Shown piece by piece: positions 1-7,183 of a stretch of 9,297 nt of DNA. The stretch's first letter is position 1; the number at the start of each line of letters is the position of its first letter. Under the pieces are notes generated by a model that saw only the letters and a list, made by a program, of their open reading frames with translations, was not told the DNA's origin and searched no databases. A program made the position numbers and the translations under genes. Source of the stretch: an uncultured Mycoplasmatota bacterium (GTDB lineage Bacteria; Bacillota_I; Bacilli_A; RF39; UBA660); the NCBI GenBank assembly GCA_947087145.1, contig CAMUBM010000017.1:1-9297 (forward strand). Reading direction: 5' to 3'.

Positions 1-2
1 TA

Positions 3-980
3 AAAAATAAAATAACAAGTATTGAAGATTTCTTAAAATTAAATGACAATCCAGGTGGAATCTATGTATTAGAAACAGACTTAGACTTTACAGACTACAC
101 CGGAAATGGTTCTGTAATCACTACCACATTTACAGGAAAACTCGATGGAAATGGCCATACATTATCTAATTTAACAAACCTATCACTGTTTAACTCCGTA
201 ACAGGAACGATAGAAAACCTAACGATTCAAAACTTTACCAATATTGGCACTGCTACAACAGATGATGTTACAGCATTTATAAAACTAACCAATGGTGCTA
301 CCTTAAGAAATTTGAAATTCGAAAACATAACCTTACAAGGAAGACATCGTGTAGCAGTAGTAGCATCCTTTGACAATGCCAACTCAACATTTGAAAACAT
401 TTCCGTTAAAAATGCAAATGTGAAAGGTAGTGGAGTTTACGTATCTACATTTATTGGTAGAAAATATGGTGGAGCCATTCGAAACGTCTTTGTAGAAGGA
501 ACAATGGAAATCACAACTACTGAAAATGGTGGAATTGTTGGAGCTTTCCAAAAAGGTGGAACGCTTGAAAACGTCGTATCCAAAGTAAACATTGTAAAAA
601 CTGGAAATACCTATTCACCAGTAGATAAAAGTGAATACAATGGTGGAATAGTAGGAAACATTTATGACAATCCAACTATTAGAAACTCCATTGCATTAGG
701 AAATATGGAAGGATTTACAACCGCAGATGGAGAAGAAAAAATTCCATATAAAGTAACAGGAGCTGCTGTTGCAAGCATACTAGCTTCTATTGAAAACGTT
801 TATGAATATGTAGGAAGTCATGGATTTAGTAGCATAGTAGAAGAAACAGCAAGTAAAATCAAAGAAGCAACCGAAGAACAAATCCATACCAAATCTTTCT
901 ATAAAGATACATTATACTTTGACGAAACCATTTGGAACCTTGATAGAGTAGAAACAAATGGATACCCAGAGTTGAGATAA
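3..980 (+). CDS. GLUG-repeat surface protein, ZmpA/B/C-metalloprotease-related, 3' part only
   Basis: The frame is open from the window edge to the TAA at 978-980, giving the last 325 residues of a longer protein; the start lies upstream. A TTG at 312 is an internal Leu codon, not a start, because the homologous pattern continues before it. Residues about 7-60 read like the N-terminal flank of GLUG regions in streptococcal Zmp/M26-type proteins: a xIEDFLKL opening, a hydrophobic ETDLDFT strand, then TGKLDGNGHTLSNLT. Further repeats carry GTIENLTI, ATLRNLKF and the GLUG cores NGGIVG at about 175-180 and 214-218. The tail FDETIWNL...GYPELR is the usual end of such a domain. The repeats should form a beta-helix-like extracellular structure. 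No peptidase motif, LPXTG signal or C-terminal membrane segment is present, so any anchor must lie in the missing part. Function (adhesion or protease accessory) is inferred. Confidence 0.8.
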   Translation, partial: KNKITSIEDFLKLNDNPGGIYVLETDLDFTDYTGNGSVITTTFTGKLDGNGHTLSNLTNLSLFNSVTGTIENLTIQNFTNIGTATTDDVTAFIKLTNGATLRNLKFENITLQGRHRVAVVASFDNANSTFENISVKNANVKGSGVYVSTFIGRKYGGAIRNVFVEGTMEITTTENGGIVGAFQKGGTLENVVSKVNIVKTGNTYSPVDKSEYNGGIVGNIYDNPTIRNSIALGNMEGFTTADGEEKIPYKVTGAAVASILASIENVYEYVGSHGFSSIVEETASKIKEATEEQIHTKSFYKDTLYFDETIWNLDRVETNGYPELR

Positions 981-984
981 GTTT

Positions 985-1026
985 AAAAATAGACACTATT
1001 CAAAAAGAATTTTGTCTATTTTTTTT
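985..1026 (+). terminator. Intrinsic terminator after the GLUG protein gene
   Basis: AAAAATAGACA (985-995) pairs with TGTCTATTTTT (1013-1023), and the T run continues to 1026. The loop holds a smaller inner stem, ATTC with GAAT. It begins 4 nt after the stop codon and ends the upstream surface-protein transcript before the P-type ATPase promoter. Confidence 0.85.
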
Positions 1027-1061
1027 GTTACAATACTGTTAGAAAACAATCCAAAAAATTG

Positions 1062-1070
1062 TGTTATAAT
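1062..1070 (+). promoter_or_regulatory. Extended -10 promoter for the P-type ATPase gene
   Basis: TGTTATAAT matches the extended -10 form TGnTATAAT exactly, with the hexamer at 1065-1070. No good -35 lies 17 nt upstream (GAAAAC at 1042-1047), which is typical of extended -10 promoters. The start site would be near 1077, leaving a leader of about 20 nt with a purine-rich ribosome site (AAAGAG, about 1083-1088) before the ATG at 1097. It lies directly behind the preceding terminator. Confidence 0.65.
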
Positions 1071-1096
1071 AAAGAAAAAAAGAAAGAGTAGTATAC

Positions 1097-3466
1097 ATGA
1101 AAAAAGAAGAAATAAAAGGTTTAACAGAAAAAGAAGTACAAAAACTAATGGAAGAAGGAAAGAGTAATACACCAATAGAAGCACCATCCAAAACCATAAA
1201 AGAAATTGTTCGTGACAACACGCTCACCTATTTTAATCTTGTCTTTTTAATTATTGCTATTTTATTAATTTTAGTAGGTTCTTTTAGAGATCTAACATTC
1301 TTACCCATCATAATAGCCAATACTCTAATAGGAATTATTCAAGAAATACGTTCTAAAAAAGTAATCGACGAACTCACCATGTTAAATGCACCAACAGCTA
1401 CTGTGGTAAGAGAAGGAAAAGAAAAAGAAATTCCTATCGAAAATCTTGTGTTAAATGATCTTGTCCTTTTTAAAAGTGGAGACCAAATCTGTGCGGATGC
1501 CGAAGTTATAGAAGGACGAGTTTGTGTAAACGAAGCCTTGTTAACAGGAGAAGAAGACGAGATTCTAAAAAAAGAAAAAGATGAATTACTATCTGGAAGT
1601 TTTATTGTCTCAGGATCTTGTTATGCACGCCTTACAAAAGTTGGAAAAGACTCTTATATCTCCAAATTGACCCTCCAAGCCAAAACCATCGAAAAAAAAG
1701 AACAATCAGAAATTATACGTTCCTTAAACAAAATTGTAAAACTAGCCGGAATCGTCATTATTCCCATTGGTCTTACTTTATTTATAGAACAGTTTGTCTT
1801 TGGTGGAGAAACGCTAAAAGCAAGTGTCCAAGCCATGGTAGCCAGTGTCATTGGTATGATACCAGAAGGGTTATTTTTACTAGCCAGTGTCACTCTTGCC
1901 CTAAGTGCCATGCGTCTTGCCAAGAAGAAAGTCTTACTTCATGATATGAAATCCATTGAAACATTAGCACGTGTCAATGTGTTATGTGTCGATAAAACAG
2001 GAACTATCACCGATGGAACCATGAAAGTTGATAAAATAGACATTGCTAAAAATTGTAAAGAAAGTTATGAATACATAAAACAAACCATCAGCGAATTTGT
2101 TTCTGTGCAAAATAATGACAACAGCACCATAGAAACCTTAAAAGAATACTTTACTAATGAAAGTACAAAACAAGTAGAAAGTATTTTTGGTTTTTCCTCT
2201 GAATGGAAATACAGCGGCGTAAACTTTAAAGATGTCTCTTATGTTCTAGGAGCACCAGAATTTGTTTTAAAAGAAGTCTATAAAGAATACGAAAACGAAA
2301 TTATAAATTATGCAAAATTAGGTCTACGCGTATTAGTGTTTGGTAAATACGAAGGAAAGGTAGATGGCAAACAACTAAAAGAAAAAGTAGTTCCTTATGC
2401 CTTTATTATTCTTTCTAACCCTATCCGTAAAAATGCCAAAGAAACATTTGCTTACTTTAAAGAACAAAAGGTAGACATCAAAGTTATCTCTGGCGATAAT
2501 CCTCTAACCGTTGCAGCGATTGCAAAAAAAGCTGGAATTTCTGGTACAGAGAACTATGTAGATGCCTCTTCCTTAAAAACAGACGAAGAACTAGAGGCTG
2601 CCATATTAAACTATACTATTTTTGGTCGTGTTACTCCAGAACAAAAAAGAAAGTTTGTCCAAATACTAAAGAAAAATGGAAAAACGGTCGCCATGACAGG
2701 AGATGGAGTAAATGATTGCTTGGCTCTAAAAGATGCCGATTGTTCGATTGCTATGGCAACTGGTAGTGATGCAGCCATGCAAATTTCAGAATTAGTTCTC
2801 TTAGAGTCTGATTTTTCTAAAATGCCTGAAATTGTACTAGAAGGAAGACAAGTTGTAAACAATCTAGAACGCTCTGGAAGTTTATTTTTAGTCAAAAACA
2901 TTTTCTCCTTTTTAATCTCCATCTTAGCCATCTTTTTCCAAGTAAAATACCCCTTACAACCCTCCCAAGTTTCTCTAATTAGTATGTTTACCATTGGAAT
3001 ACCAGCCTTTCTTCTATCCCAAGTACCAAATAAAGAAATCATTAAAGGAAATTTCTTAAAAAACATTCTTTACAAAGCCGTTCCAGGAGGTCTCGTTGGT
3101 ACCATTATCGTAGCAGCAATGGTGATATTTGGCACCATATTTGATGCAAGTACAAGTGATATATCTTCTGCATCCACGATACTCCTTGCTATTATTGGTT
3201 TAATGGTTTTATTAAACATTAGTAAACCCATGGACAAATACAAATGGGGAATATGGCTTCTTTGCACCATAGGCTTAATTTTATCCATTCTTTTCTTAAA
3301 AGACTTATTTGCAATTACAGAAAATATGTCTCTGCAAGGAATTCTTCTTTGCATTAATTTTGCTCTTATTTCAGAAGTAATACTTCGTTACTTAACTAAA
3401 CTTTTTGAATTTGTAAGTGAGTTAAAAGAGAAAATAAAAAAATTTATCCAAAAAAGGCACCATTGA
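1097..3466 (+). CDS. Cation-transporting P-type ATPase (HAD superfamily, PII-like, Exp7/CtpE-type)
   Basis: This 789-residue membrane pump is complete and uses ATP to move a cation, probably Ca2+ or Mg2+, across the cytoplasmic membrane. All catalytic elements are visible: actuator loop LTGE (149-152), PEGL in helix M4 (256-259), the phosphorylated Asp299 in DKTGT, GAPE in the nucleotide domain (385-388), SGDNP (465-469) and the hinge GDGVND (535-540). Two hydrophobic pairs precede the catalytic domains (about 45-85 and 213-272) and six more segments follow residue 597, giving ten. The PEGL intramembrane motif and the short nucleotide domain resemble the Exp7/CtpE group; I infer the ion from this and cannot fix it. 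The residue after TGE is Glu, not the usual Ser. The gene stands alone between its own promoter and a convergent neighbour. Its stop is TGA. Confidence 0.93.
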   Translation: MKKEEIKGLTEKEVQKLMEEGKSNTPIEAPSKTIKEIVRDNTLTYFNLVFLIIAILLILVGSFRDLTFLPIIIANTLIGIIQEIRSKKVIDELTMLNAPTATVVREGKEKEIPIENLVLNDLVLFKSGDQICADAEVIEGRVCVNEALLTGEEDEILKKEKDELLSGSFIVSGSCYARLTKVGKDSYISKLTLQAKTIEKKEQSEIIRSLNKIVKLAGIVIIPIGLTLFIEQFVFGGETLKASVQAMVASVIGMIPEGLFLLASVTLALSAMRLAKKKVLLHDMKSIETLARVNVLCVDKTGTITDGTMKVDKIDIAKNCKESYEYIKQTISEFVSVQNNDNSTIETLKEYFTNESTKQVESIFGFSSEWKYSGVNFKDVSYVLGAPEFVLKEVYKEYENEIINYAKLGLRVLVFGKYEGKVDGKQLKEKVVPYAFIILSNPIRKNAKETFAYFKEQKVDIKVISGDNPLTVAAIAKKAGISGTENYVDASSLKTDEELEAAILNYTIFGRVTPEQKRKFVQILKKNGKTVAMTGDGVNDCLALKDADCSIAMATGSDAAMQISELVLLESDFSKMPEIVLEGRQVVNNLERSGSLFLVKNIFSFLISILAIFFQVKYPLQPSQVSLISMFTIGIPAFLLSQVPNKEIIKGNFLKNILYKAVPGGLVGTIIVAAMVIFGTIFDASTSDISSASTILLAIIGLMVLLNISKPMDKYKWGIWLLCTIGLILSILFLKDLFAITENMSLQGILLCINFALISEVILRYLTKLFEFVSELKEKIKKFIQKRHH

Positions 3467-3517
3467 CAAATTTTGAATAAAACTTAAAAAGAATAAATAA
3501 AGAACATTTAATACCAA

Positions 3518-3553
3518 AATAAAAGACCGAATACTAAATTTCAGTCTTTTATT
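3518..3553. terminator. Shared hairpin terminator between convergent genes
   Basis: AATAAAAGAC at 3518-3527 pairs with GTCTTTTATT at 3544-3553. The stem extends inward by GAA/TTC past one C-A mismatch and closes on a short AT-rich loop. Each strand has a T-rich tail (TTTTATTCATTTTT on plus, CTTTTATTTTGG on minus), so it can serve both the ATPase gene and the ABC transporter gene. The ABC gene's stop codon (3549-3551, minus) lies inside the stem. Confidence 0.75.
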
Positions 3554-5309
3554 CATTTTTTTCAAGTTCCAAAGCATACAAATGTTGATAAGCAGCGTTT
3601 TTTTCTAATAATTCTTTATGCGTTCCAGAACAAATAAGCCTTCCCTCTTCAATCATAAAAATGCGGTCACTATTAATAACAGTAGACAAACGATGAGCAA
3701 TAATTAAAATTGTATACTCTCCTTGCATATTTTGAATTGATTTTTGTATCTCTGCTTGTGTTTCATTATCAAGAGCACTCGTTGCTTCATCAAACAAAAT
3801 AATCTCTGTTTGTTGGACCAAGGCTCTAGCAATTGCAAGGCGCTGTCTTTGACCACCTGATAAAGTCACACCACTTTCACCAACAATCGTATCATATCCA
3901 TCTTTAAGTGTTAAAATAAAATCATGCAAACAAGCCATTTTGCAAGCAGAAATCATTTCTTCCTCCGTTAAATCCTTCTTAATAATTTGTAAGTTTTCAC
4001 GAATGCTCATATTAAAAATATAAGGATTTTGACTAATAATGGATAAATTCCCACGAATAGAATTTTTATCCAAATTGGCAATAGGAATACCATCCAACAA
4101 AATTTGTCCTTCCGTCGGAGAATAAAGGGCGGCAATCAAACTAAAAATCGTTGACTTTCCACTCCCGCTCTTACCAACAAAAGAAATTGTCTCATTGGGT
4201 TTAATTTCAAAGCTAATGTCTTTTAGCACTTCTTGATCCTCTAAATAAGAAAAAGAAACATGTTGAAATACAATACTTCCCTCCGCTTTTTTAAGAACTT
4301 GATTCCCAAAACTTTCTTTTGGAAAATTCTCTCCATCAATTACAGCAAAAACTTTCTCGGCACTCAAAGTAAACGTTTTTAAGTTTTCCATAAAGTTTTC
4401 CAAGAACCCAGAAATGTTCATAATATTTCCGCGATACGATAAAATAATAAGCATCGTCGCCACTTCCAAATCGCCATGAAGTATAAAATAAATACCAACC
4501 ATAAGAATAACAAAATCTAAAATATCGCGGATAGAACCATTAATAAAACGAAACTTGGCTCTTGTTCGATTAAGAGTTCTTGTAGCAAGTCCTACATCGT
4601 CGATAATTGTACTGGCTTTCTCTAAAAAAGGTTCCTCTGCATTCAATACTTTTAAGTCTTTAGCTCCTCGAACCATTTCGCTCACAAACCCACTCGTTGC
4701 TTCTTGCTTCTTCTTCATAATCTTCCGTTTTTCTTGAATACGACCAGCAGCATATTTATGACCAAAAAACAAAATACACAAAAATAAGAAATACACCAAA
4801 AAGATAACCTTATTTAAAAAGAAAATCCCCATTAAAATTCCAACATTTGAAATAATTTCCGACAAATAGTCTACAACAATAACAAAAATATCTGCCATCG
4901 TTCCTGTATCATTATTAATACGTTCAATAAATAAACCACTGGAATTGGTATTCAAAGTTTGCATATCCATTTTTAAAGTTTCTCGTGCGACCGCCAGTTG
5001 AATGTTTTTCTTCACAGCATAAAAAAATCTCGTGGTGCAAGCATTACTAAAATAACGAACAATATTTCTTCCTATTTCCACTACAAAAATAAGAAAAGTA
5101 ATTAAAATCAATTGACTCCAAACCTCACTTGTAAGAGCAACAATTTGCTTGGCAGAAAGTAAAGGGGCAACAATACTAATAACACTATACAAAATACAAG
5201 CGATTAAAAAATAAACTAAATATTTTCTTGCCTCTTTTGCATATTGATATGTTTTCTTAATATAGGCAAATGTACTACGAATTGATTTTTTCTCCTTCTT
5301 TTTCTCCAT
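3549..5309 (-). CDS. ABC exporter, fused membrane and ATP-binding domains (multidrug/lipid type)
   Basis: This is a half-transporter of 586 residues with one membrane domain followed by one ATPase domain; it would work as a homodimer or with an unlinked partner. Hydrophobic helices cluster at about 30-50, 65-87, 152-190 and 262-295, with a long cytoplasmic coil between. The ATPase domain is intact: Walker A GKSGSGKST (379-387), Q-loop Gln427, signature LSGGQ (483-487), Walker B IILFDE with catalytic Glu508, and switch His539 in AHRLS. Substrate cannot be read from sequence; drugs, lipids or peptides are all possible. A longer frame opens at a TTG (5318), but that codon directly abuts the AAAGGAG ribosome site (5319-5325). 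The ATG at 5309 lies 9 nt downstream of the site and is the better start. The N-terminus is very basic (MEKKKEKK), as expected for the cytoplasmic side. It converges with the P-type ATPase gene. Confidence 0.93.
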   Translation of the reverse strand: MEKKKEKKSIRSTFAYIKKTYQYAKEARKYLVYFLIACILYSVISIVAPLLSAKQIVALTSEVWSQLILITFLIFVVEIGRNIVRYFSNACTTRFFYAVKKNIQLAVARETLKMDMQTLNTNSSGLFIERINNDTGTMADIFVIVVDYLSEIISNVGILMGIFFLNKVIFLVYFLFLCILFFGHKYAAGRIQEKRKIMKKKQEATSGFVSEMVRGAKDLKVLNAEEPFLEKASTIIDDVGLATRTLNRTRAKFRFINGSIRDILDFVILMVGIYFILHGDLEVATMLIILSYRGNIMNISGFLENFMENLKTFTLSAEKVFAVIDGENFPKESFGNQVLKKAEGSIVFQHVSFSYLEDQEVLKDISFEIKPNETISFVGKSGSGKSTIFSLIAALYSPTEGQILLDGIPIANLDKNSIRGNLSIISQNPYIFNMSIRENLQIIKKDLTEEEMISACKMACLHDFILTLKDGYDTIVGESGVTLSGGQRQRLAIARALVQQTEIILFDEATSALDNETQAEIQKSIQNMQGEYTILIIAHRLSTVINSDRIFMIEEGRLICSGTHKELLEKNAAYQHLYALELEKNE

Positions 5310-5335
5310 AAACGACAACTCCTTTAATAAAATTA

Positions 5336-5365
5336 AGTATAAATGAAGAAGAGTAGAAATGCTAG
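5336..5365 (-). promoter_or_regulatory. Possible promoter of the ABC transporter gene
   Basis: On the minus strand TATACT lies at 5341-5336 and a poor -35 (CTAGCA, 5365-5360) is 18 nt upstream. The start site would be near 5329, just ahead of the AAAGGAG ribosome site. The upstream gene ends with its own terminator, so a promoter is expected in this gap, but the -35 is weak. Confidence 0.35.
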
Positions 5366-5405
5366 TCTTTTAAAAGTAGAAAAAAAGTAGTATAATATTA
5401 TCAAC

Positions 5406-5433
5406 AAAAAAGAAGAATCTAATGTCTTCTTTT
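5406..5433 (-). terminator. Intrinsic terminator of the DUF4474 gene, overlapping its stop codon
   Basis: Read on the minus strand, AAAAGAAGA (5433-5425) pairs with TCTTCTTTT (5416-5408) around an 8-nt loop, and the T run continues to 5406. The TAG stop of the DUF4474 gene (5421-5419) sits in the loop, so the last codons and the terminator share sequence. Confidence 0.75.
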
Positions 5434-6318
5434 CTTACACTTTTTAAATCTTCTTCTAGGAAATGTAAAACGAATAATGAAGCGGTACAAACAAGGGAAC
5501 ATAAATCGTATGTAAGTAAGTTTATCCAAAGTAGTTGTAAAATAACGCGTAAAAAAATTAAACAAGAAAACATTAATACGATTGCATATTTGAGCAAAAC
5601 ATTTCCAAATACGACCTCTATGGTTCATTTTATAATGATGAGAACAGCAATAATCAAAACAGACACAAGAACCACAAACGCGAATTTTATTTTGTTCATA
5701 ACCAGCCTGAAGTAAACCCTCTACAAAAGCAATTTGCATTTCCTGATTTGGAAAAGAAATACATACTTTCATTGTTAAATCTTTTGGTTTAGAAAACTTC
5801 CCTACATCAAAACCAGTAAGCCACCAACTAAAGCCGCAACGTGAAAACAAAAAGCATTTATGAAACAACAAAAATCCCATTTGTAAACGCTCTTCGTCAT
5901 GTGCAGAACGATAATAGCCTTCTGGTTCTTTGGAATGCTTATCTCGTACATAAAGACCTATCTCAGCACCGGTAGTAATTCCATATTGTCCTTTCCAAAA
6001 CTCAAGACGATATTCCTTATCATGATAAGTAAAATAAATAGGTTCTGCATCTGTCACAATATTTAAAAGGGGGGCATGATAATCATAAAAATCACTATAC
6101 CCAGCATCTCTTTGCCAAGAGTCATTGATAGAAACAACAATATCCTGTTTTAAATCAAAAGAAAAACCAAAAGGATGTAGTGCCTTATTAATTGTACGTA
6201 CTTTTTCTATTTCATTTTCCATTTTTACTTTGCGAATAGCCCATTTCTTTCTTACACAATAAAGTATAAAAAGAATAACGAGTACCAAAAGAACAATTCC
6301 AAGAATAATATATGTCAT
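5419..6318 (-). CDS. Membrane-anchored DUF4474 domain protein
   Basis: This 299-residue protein has one N-terminal membrane helix (about 2-21, hydrophobic, followed by CVRKKW) and then a DUF4474 domain, a family of unknown function found mainly in Firmicutes. Recognisable family stretches are ALHPFGFSFD (46-55), SWQRDAGYSDFYD (67-79), DAEPIYFTY (90-98), EFWKGQYGITTGAEIG (106-121) and WWLTGFDVGKFS (165-176). Basic residues after the helix predict a cytoplasmic domain. Residues 215-228 hold a Cys/His cluster (C215, C218, C220, C224, C225, H227, H228), and the tail 257-299 is aromatic and very basic. The frame runs upstream to 6426, but the ATG at 6318 has a perfect AAGGAGG (6333-6327) at 8 nt spacing, so I start it there. 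It is transcribed in the same direction as the ABC gene but separated by a terminator. Its role is unknown. Confidence 0.85.
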   Translation of the reverse strand: MTYIILGIVLLVLVILFILYCVRKKWAIRKVKMENEIEKVRTINKALHPFGFSFDLKQDIVVSINDSWQRDAGYSDFYDYHAPLLNIVTDAEPIYFTYHDKEYRLEFWKGQYGITTGAEIGLYVRDKHSKEPEGYYRSAHDEERLQMGFLLFHKCFLFSRCGFSWWLTGFDVGKFSKPKDLTMKVCISFPNQEMQIAFVEGLLQAGYEQNKIRVCGSCVCFDYCCSHHYKMNHRGRIWKCFAQICNRINVFLFNFFTRYFTTTLDKLTYIRFMFPCLYRFIIRFTFPRRRFKKCKKRRH

Positions 6319-6417
6319 TTTTCTTACCTCCTTATTATATTGTATAAAGATAAGCAAAATAAGGAGCGGTGAGTGACTAGAAGAAGAAAAAACTTTTGAC
6401 GAACACTGGCGAAAGTC

Positions 6418-6445
6418 TTGCAACAAAAAAAGAAGCCACTATAAT
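6418..6445 (+). promoter_or_regulatory. Promoter for the small hydrophobic peptide gene
   Basis: TTGCAA (6418-6423), a 16-nt spacer and a consensus TATAAT (6440-6445) predict a start site near 6452. That leaves a leader of about 90 nt before the peptide gene. The leader holds small potential stems (GGAATTTGTTCC at 6482-6493 and CTTTCGAAAG at 6513-6522). It points away from the DUF4474 gene. Confidence 0.6.
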
Positions 6446-6542
6446 AGCAACTTGTGTTATTTGATTTGGGCTATGCCTTATGGAATTTGTTCCAATTTTC
6501 TGGGGGTTTTAACTTTCGAAAGGAATGAAAGAAGTGAGGTCT

Positions 6543-6632
6543 ATGAAACAAGAAATTTACTTTCTTAAAGTAGTGATAATTTTACTAATTGTAGTCATCC
6601 TACTTTTAGTATTAAAAATGACGCTAAATTAG
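6543..6632 (+). CDS. Small hydrophobic membrane peptide, candidate type I toxin
   Basis: This frame encodes 29 residues: a polar start (MKQEIYF), an almost unbroken run of Leu, Ile and Val, then a Lys and a short polar end (KMTLN, TAG). It has the shape of bacterial membrane-acting toxins such as Ibs, ShoB or Fst, but I see no sequence match to a named family. Two starts are possible. The ATG at 6543 has GAGG (6536-6539) only 3 nt away, which is tight. The in-frame GTG at 6534 is 9 nt from AAGGA (6520-6524) and would give 32 residues. A good promoter lies upstream (6418-6445). A palindrome (6620-6636) spans the stop codon, and a convergent minus-strand promoter and terminator predict an antisense RNA over the 3' end. 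No clear plus-strand terminator follows. The frame is well framed by signals, but translation is unproven. Confidence 0.5.
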   Translation: MKQEIYFLKVVIILLIVVILLLVLKMTLN

Positions 6633-6669
6633 CGTCCCAAACCGGGCGTTATCCCAATCAATAACACCT
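6612..6669 (-). ncRNA. Candidate short antisense RNA against the small peptide gene
   Basis: A strong minus-strand promoter places a start site near 6669. The RNA would be about 58 nt with two hairpins. The first pairs GGUGUUAU (6668-6661) with AUAACGCC (6652-6645) around an 8-nt loop. Its one G-U pair becomes a C-A mismatch on the other strand, so the fold favours a minus-strand transcript. The second is the terminator at 6636-6620 with its U run. The loop carries UUGG, which fits the YUNR U-turn pattern known in antisense RNAs. It is complementary to the last codons and 3' flank of the peptide gene. A processed 3' UTR of the 6720-7097 gene could give a similar RNA. Confidence 0.45.
6614..6636 (-). 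terminator. Minus-strand intrinsic terminator (palindrome plus T run)
   Basis: The near-perfect palindrome GACGCTAAATTAGCGTC (6620-6636) is followed on the minus strand by ATTTTT (6619-6614). On the plus strand it is followed by CCAAACC, so it acts only on minus-strand transcripts. It can end both the candidate antisense RNA and read-through from the FMN-binding protein gene. Confidence 0.7.
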
Positions 6670-6675
6670 ATAATG

Positions 6676-6705
6676 ATTATATAACAAATTTAAGATAAAT
6701 GACAA
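6676..6705 (-). promoter_or_regulatory. Minus-strand promoter for the candidate antisense RNA
   Basis: On the minus strand TTGTCA (6705-6700, five of six consensus bases), an 18-nt spacer and a perfect TATAAT (6681-6676) lie just after the stop codon of the 6720-7097 gene. No minus-strand coding frame follows before the terminator at 6636-6614, so the product would be a short untranslated RNA. Confidence 0.55.
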
Positions 6706-6719
6706 CAATTTATGATTAA

Positions 6720-7097
6720 TTATACGTATTCAGACATACTATTAATAGTAATTAATATTGCTCCTTTAGGTTTTGTAGCTCCAAAAGGAGAGACCTCTCC
6801 ATTGCTGAAAAAAGTCTTTTCACAAATATCATAATATTCACCATCTGAAAAAAATTCTGCTGTAGCAAAAATTCTTATCCCCTTAAAATCGGCATCAAAT
6901 GCAGTAAGTACTACATTTGAATTATATTGTATATTTTCTTGAGTATGGACCATTTCGTTGACAGAAATGACTAATTTATTTTCAGCAATAACTTTTACAT
7001 CAGAAGCAACCGCCAAATTGGGATTATTGTCTTTATTTACAGTAGCGATATGTATTGGTTTTCCATCAAGTAGATGTTTATAATCAAATAAATTCAT
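6720..7097 (-). CDS. Pyridoxamine 5'-phosphate oxidase family protein (FMN-binding split barrel)
   Basis: This complete 125-residue protein has the strand pattern of small single-domain FMN-binding split barrels: GKPIHIATVNKDNNPNLAV (12-30), KLVISVNEM (41-49), NVVLTAFD (61-68), GIRIFATAEFFSDGEYYD (73-90) and a last strand KGAILITINS (111-120). Members bind flavin as dimers and act as small oxidoreductases or flavin carriers; true PdxH enzymes are much longer (around 200 residues), so vitamin B6 synthesis is unlikely. The ATG at 7097 has GAGGAA (7109-7104) 6 nt upstream. A TATACT (7132-7127, minus) could be its -10, with a poor -35. It is divergent from the NERD-HRDC gene. Its 3' flank carries the promoter, hairpin and terminator described separately. 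Confidence 0.82.
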   Translation of the reverse strand: MNLFDYKHLLDGKPIHIATVNKDNNPNLAVASDVKVIAENKLVISVNEMVHTQENIQYNSNVVLTAFDADFKGIRIFATAEFFSDGEYYDICEKTFFSNGEVSPFGATKPKGAILITINSMSEYV

Positions 7098-7183
7098 TAA
7101 AAATTCCTCATTTCTTTCTTAAAGTAAGTATACTATAAATAATAAAAAATTCCACTAGAAATCAATCAAAAATAATTTATGAA

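Noticed and set aside
1039..1227. Leu/Phe-rich minus-strand frames over the start of the P-type ATPase gene
   Set aside because: They are antisense shadows of a Lys/Glu-rich coding region with no ribosome site or independent support.
3463..3489. TTGACA at the end of the P-type ATPase gene as a promoter
   Set aside because: No acceptable -10 lies 16-18 nt downstream and there is no plus-strand gene to drive.
5310..5318. TTG start for the ABC transporter
   Set aside because: The TTG touches the Shine-Dalgarno sequence with no spacer. The ATG at 5309 is 9 nt away.
5370..5597. 75-residue minus-strand frame across the DUF4474 terminator
   Set aside because: It is an alternative frame of the DUF4474 C-terminal coding region that runs through that gene's terminator, without its own start signals.
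5422..5715. 97-residue plus-strand open frame
   Set aside because: It lies wholly inside the DUF4474 gene on the opposite strand. That gene has recognisable family motifs, a perfect ribosome site and a terminator; this frame has no domain signal.
6396..6411. GACGAACACTGGCG resembles the 5' end of 16S rRNA
   Set aside because: The resemblance covers only about 14 bases and the flanking sequence does not match rRNA.
6319..6426. Upstream extension of the DUF4474 frame
   Set aside because: The extra residues have no ribosome site and would precede a clear N-terminal membrane helix. The ATG at 6318 has AAGGAGG at ideal spacing.
6560..7126. Identical 13-mer CTTTCTTAAAGTA at 6560-6572 and 7114-7126
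   Set aside because: A 13-nt match within 9 kb of AT-rich sequence is expected by chance, and the sequence is itself near-palindromic.
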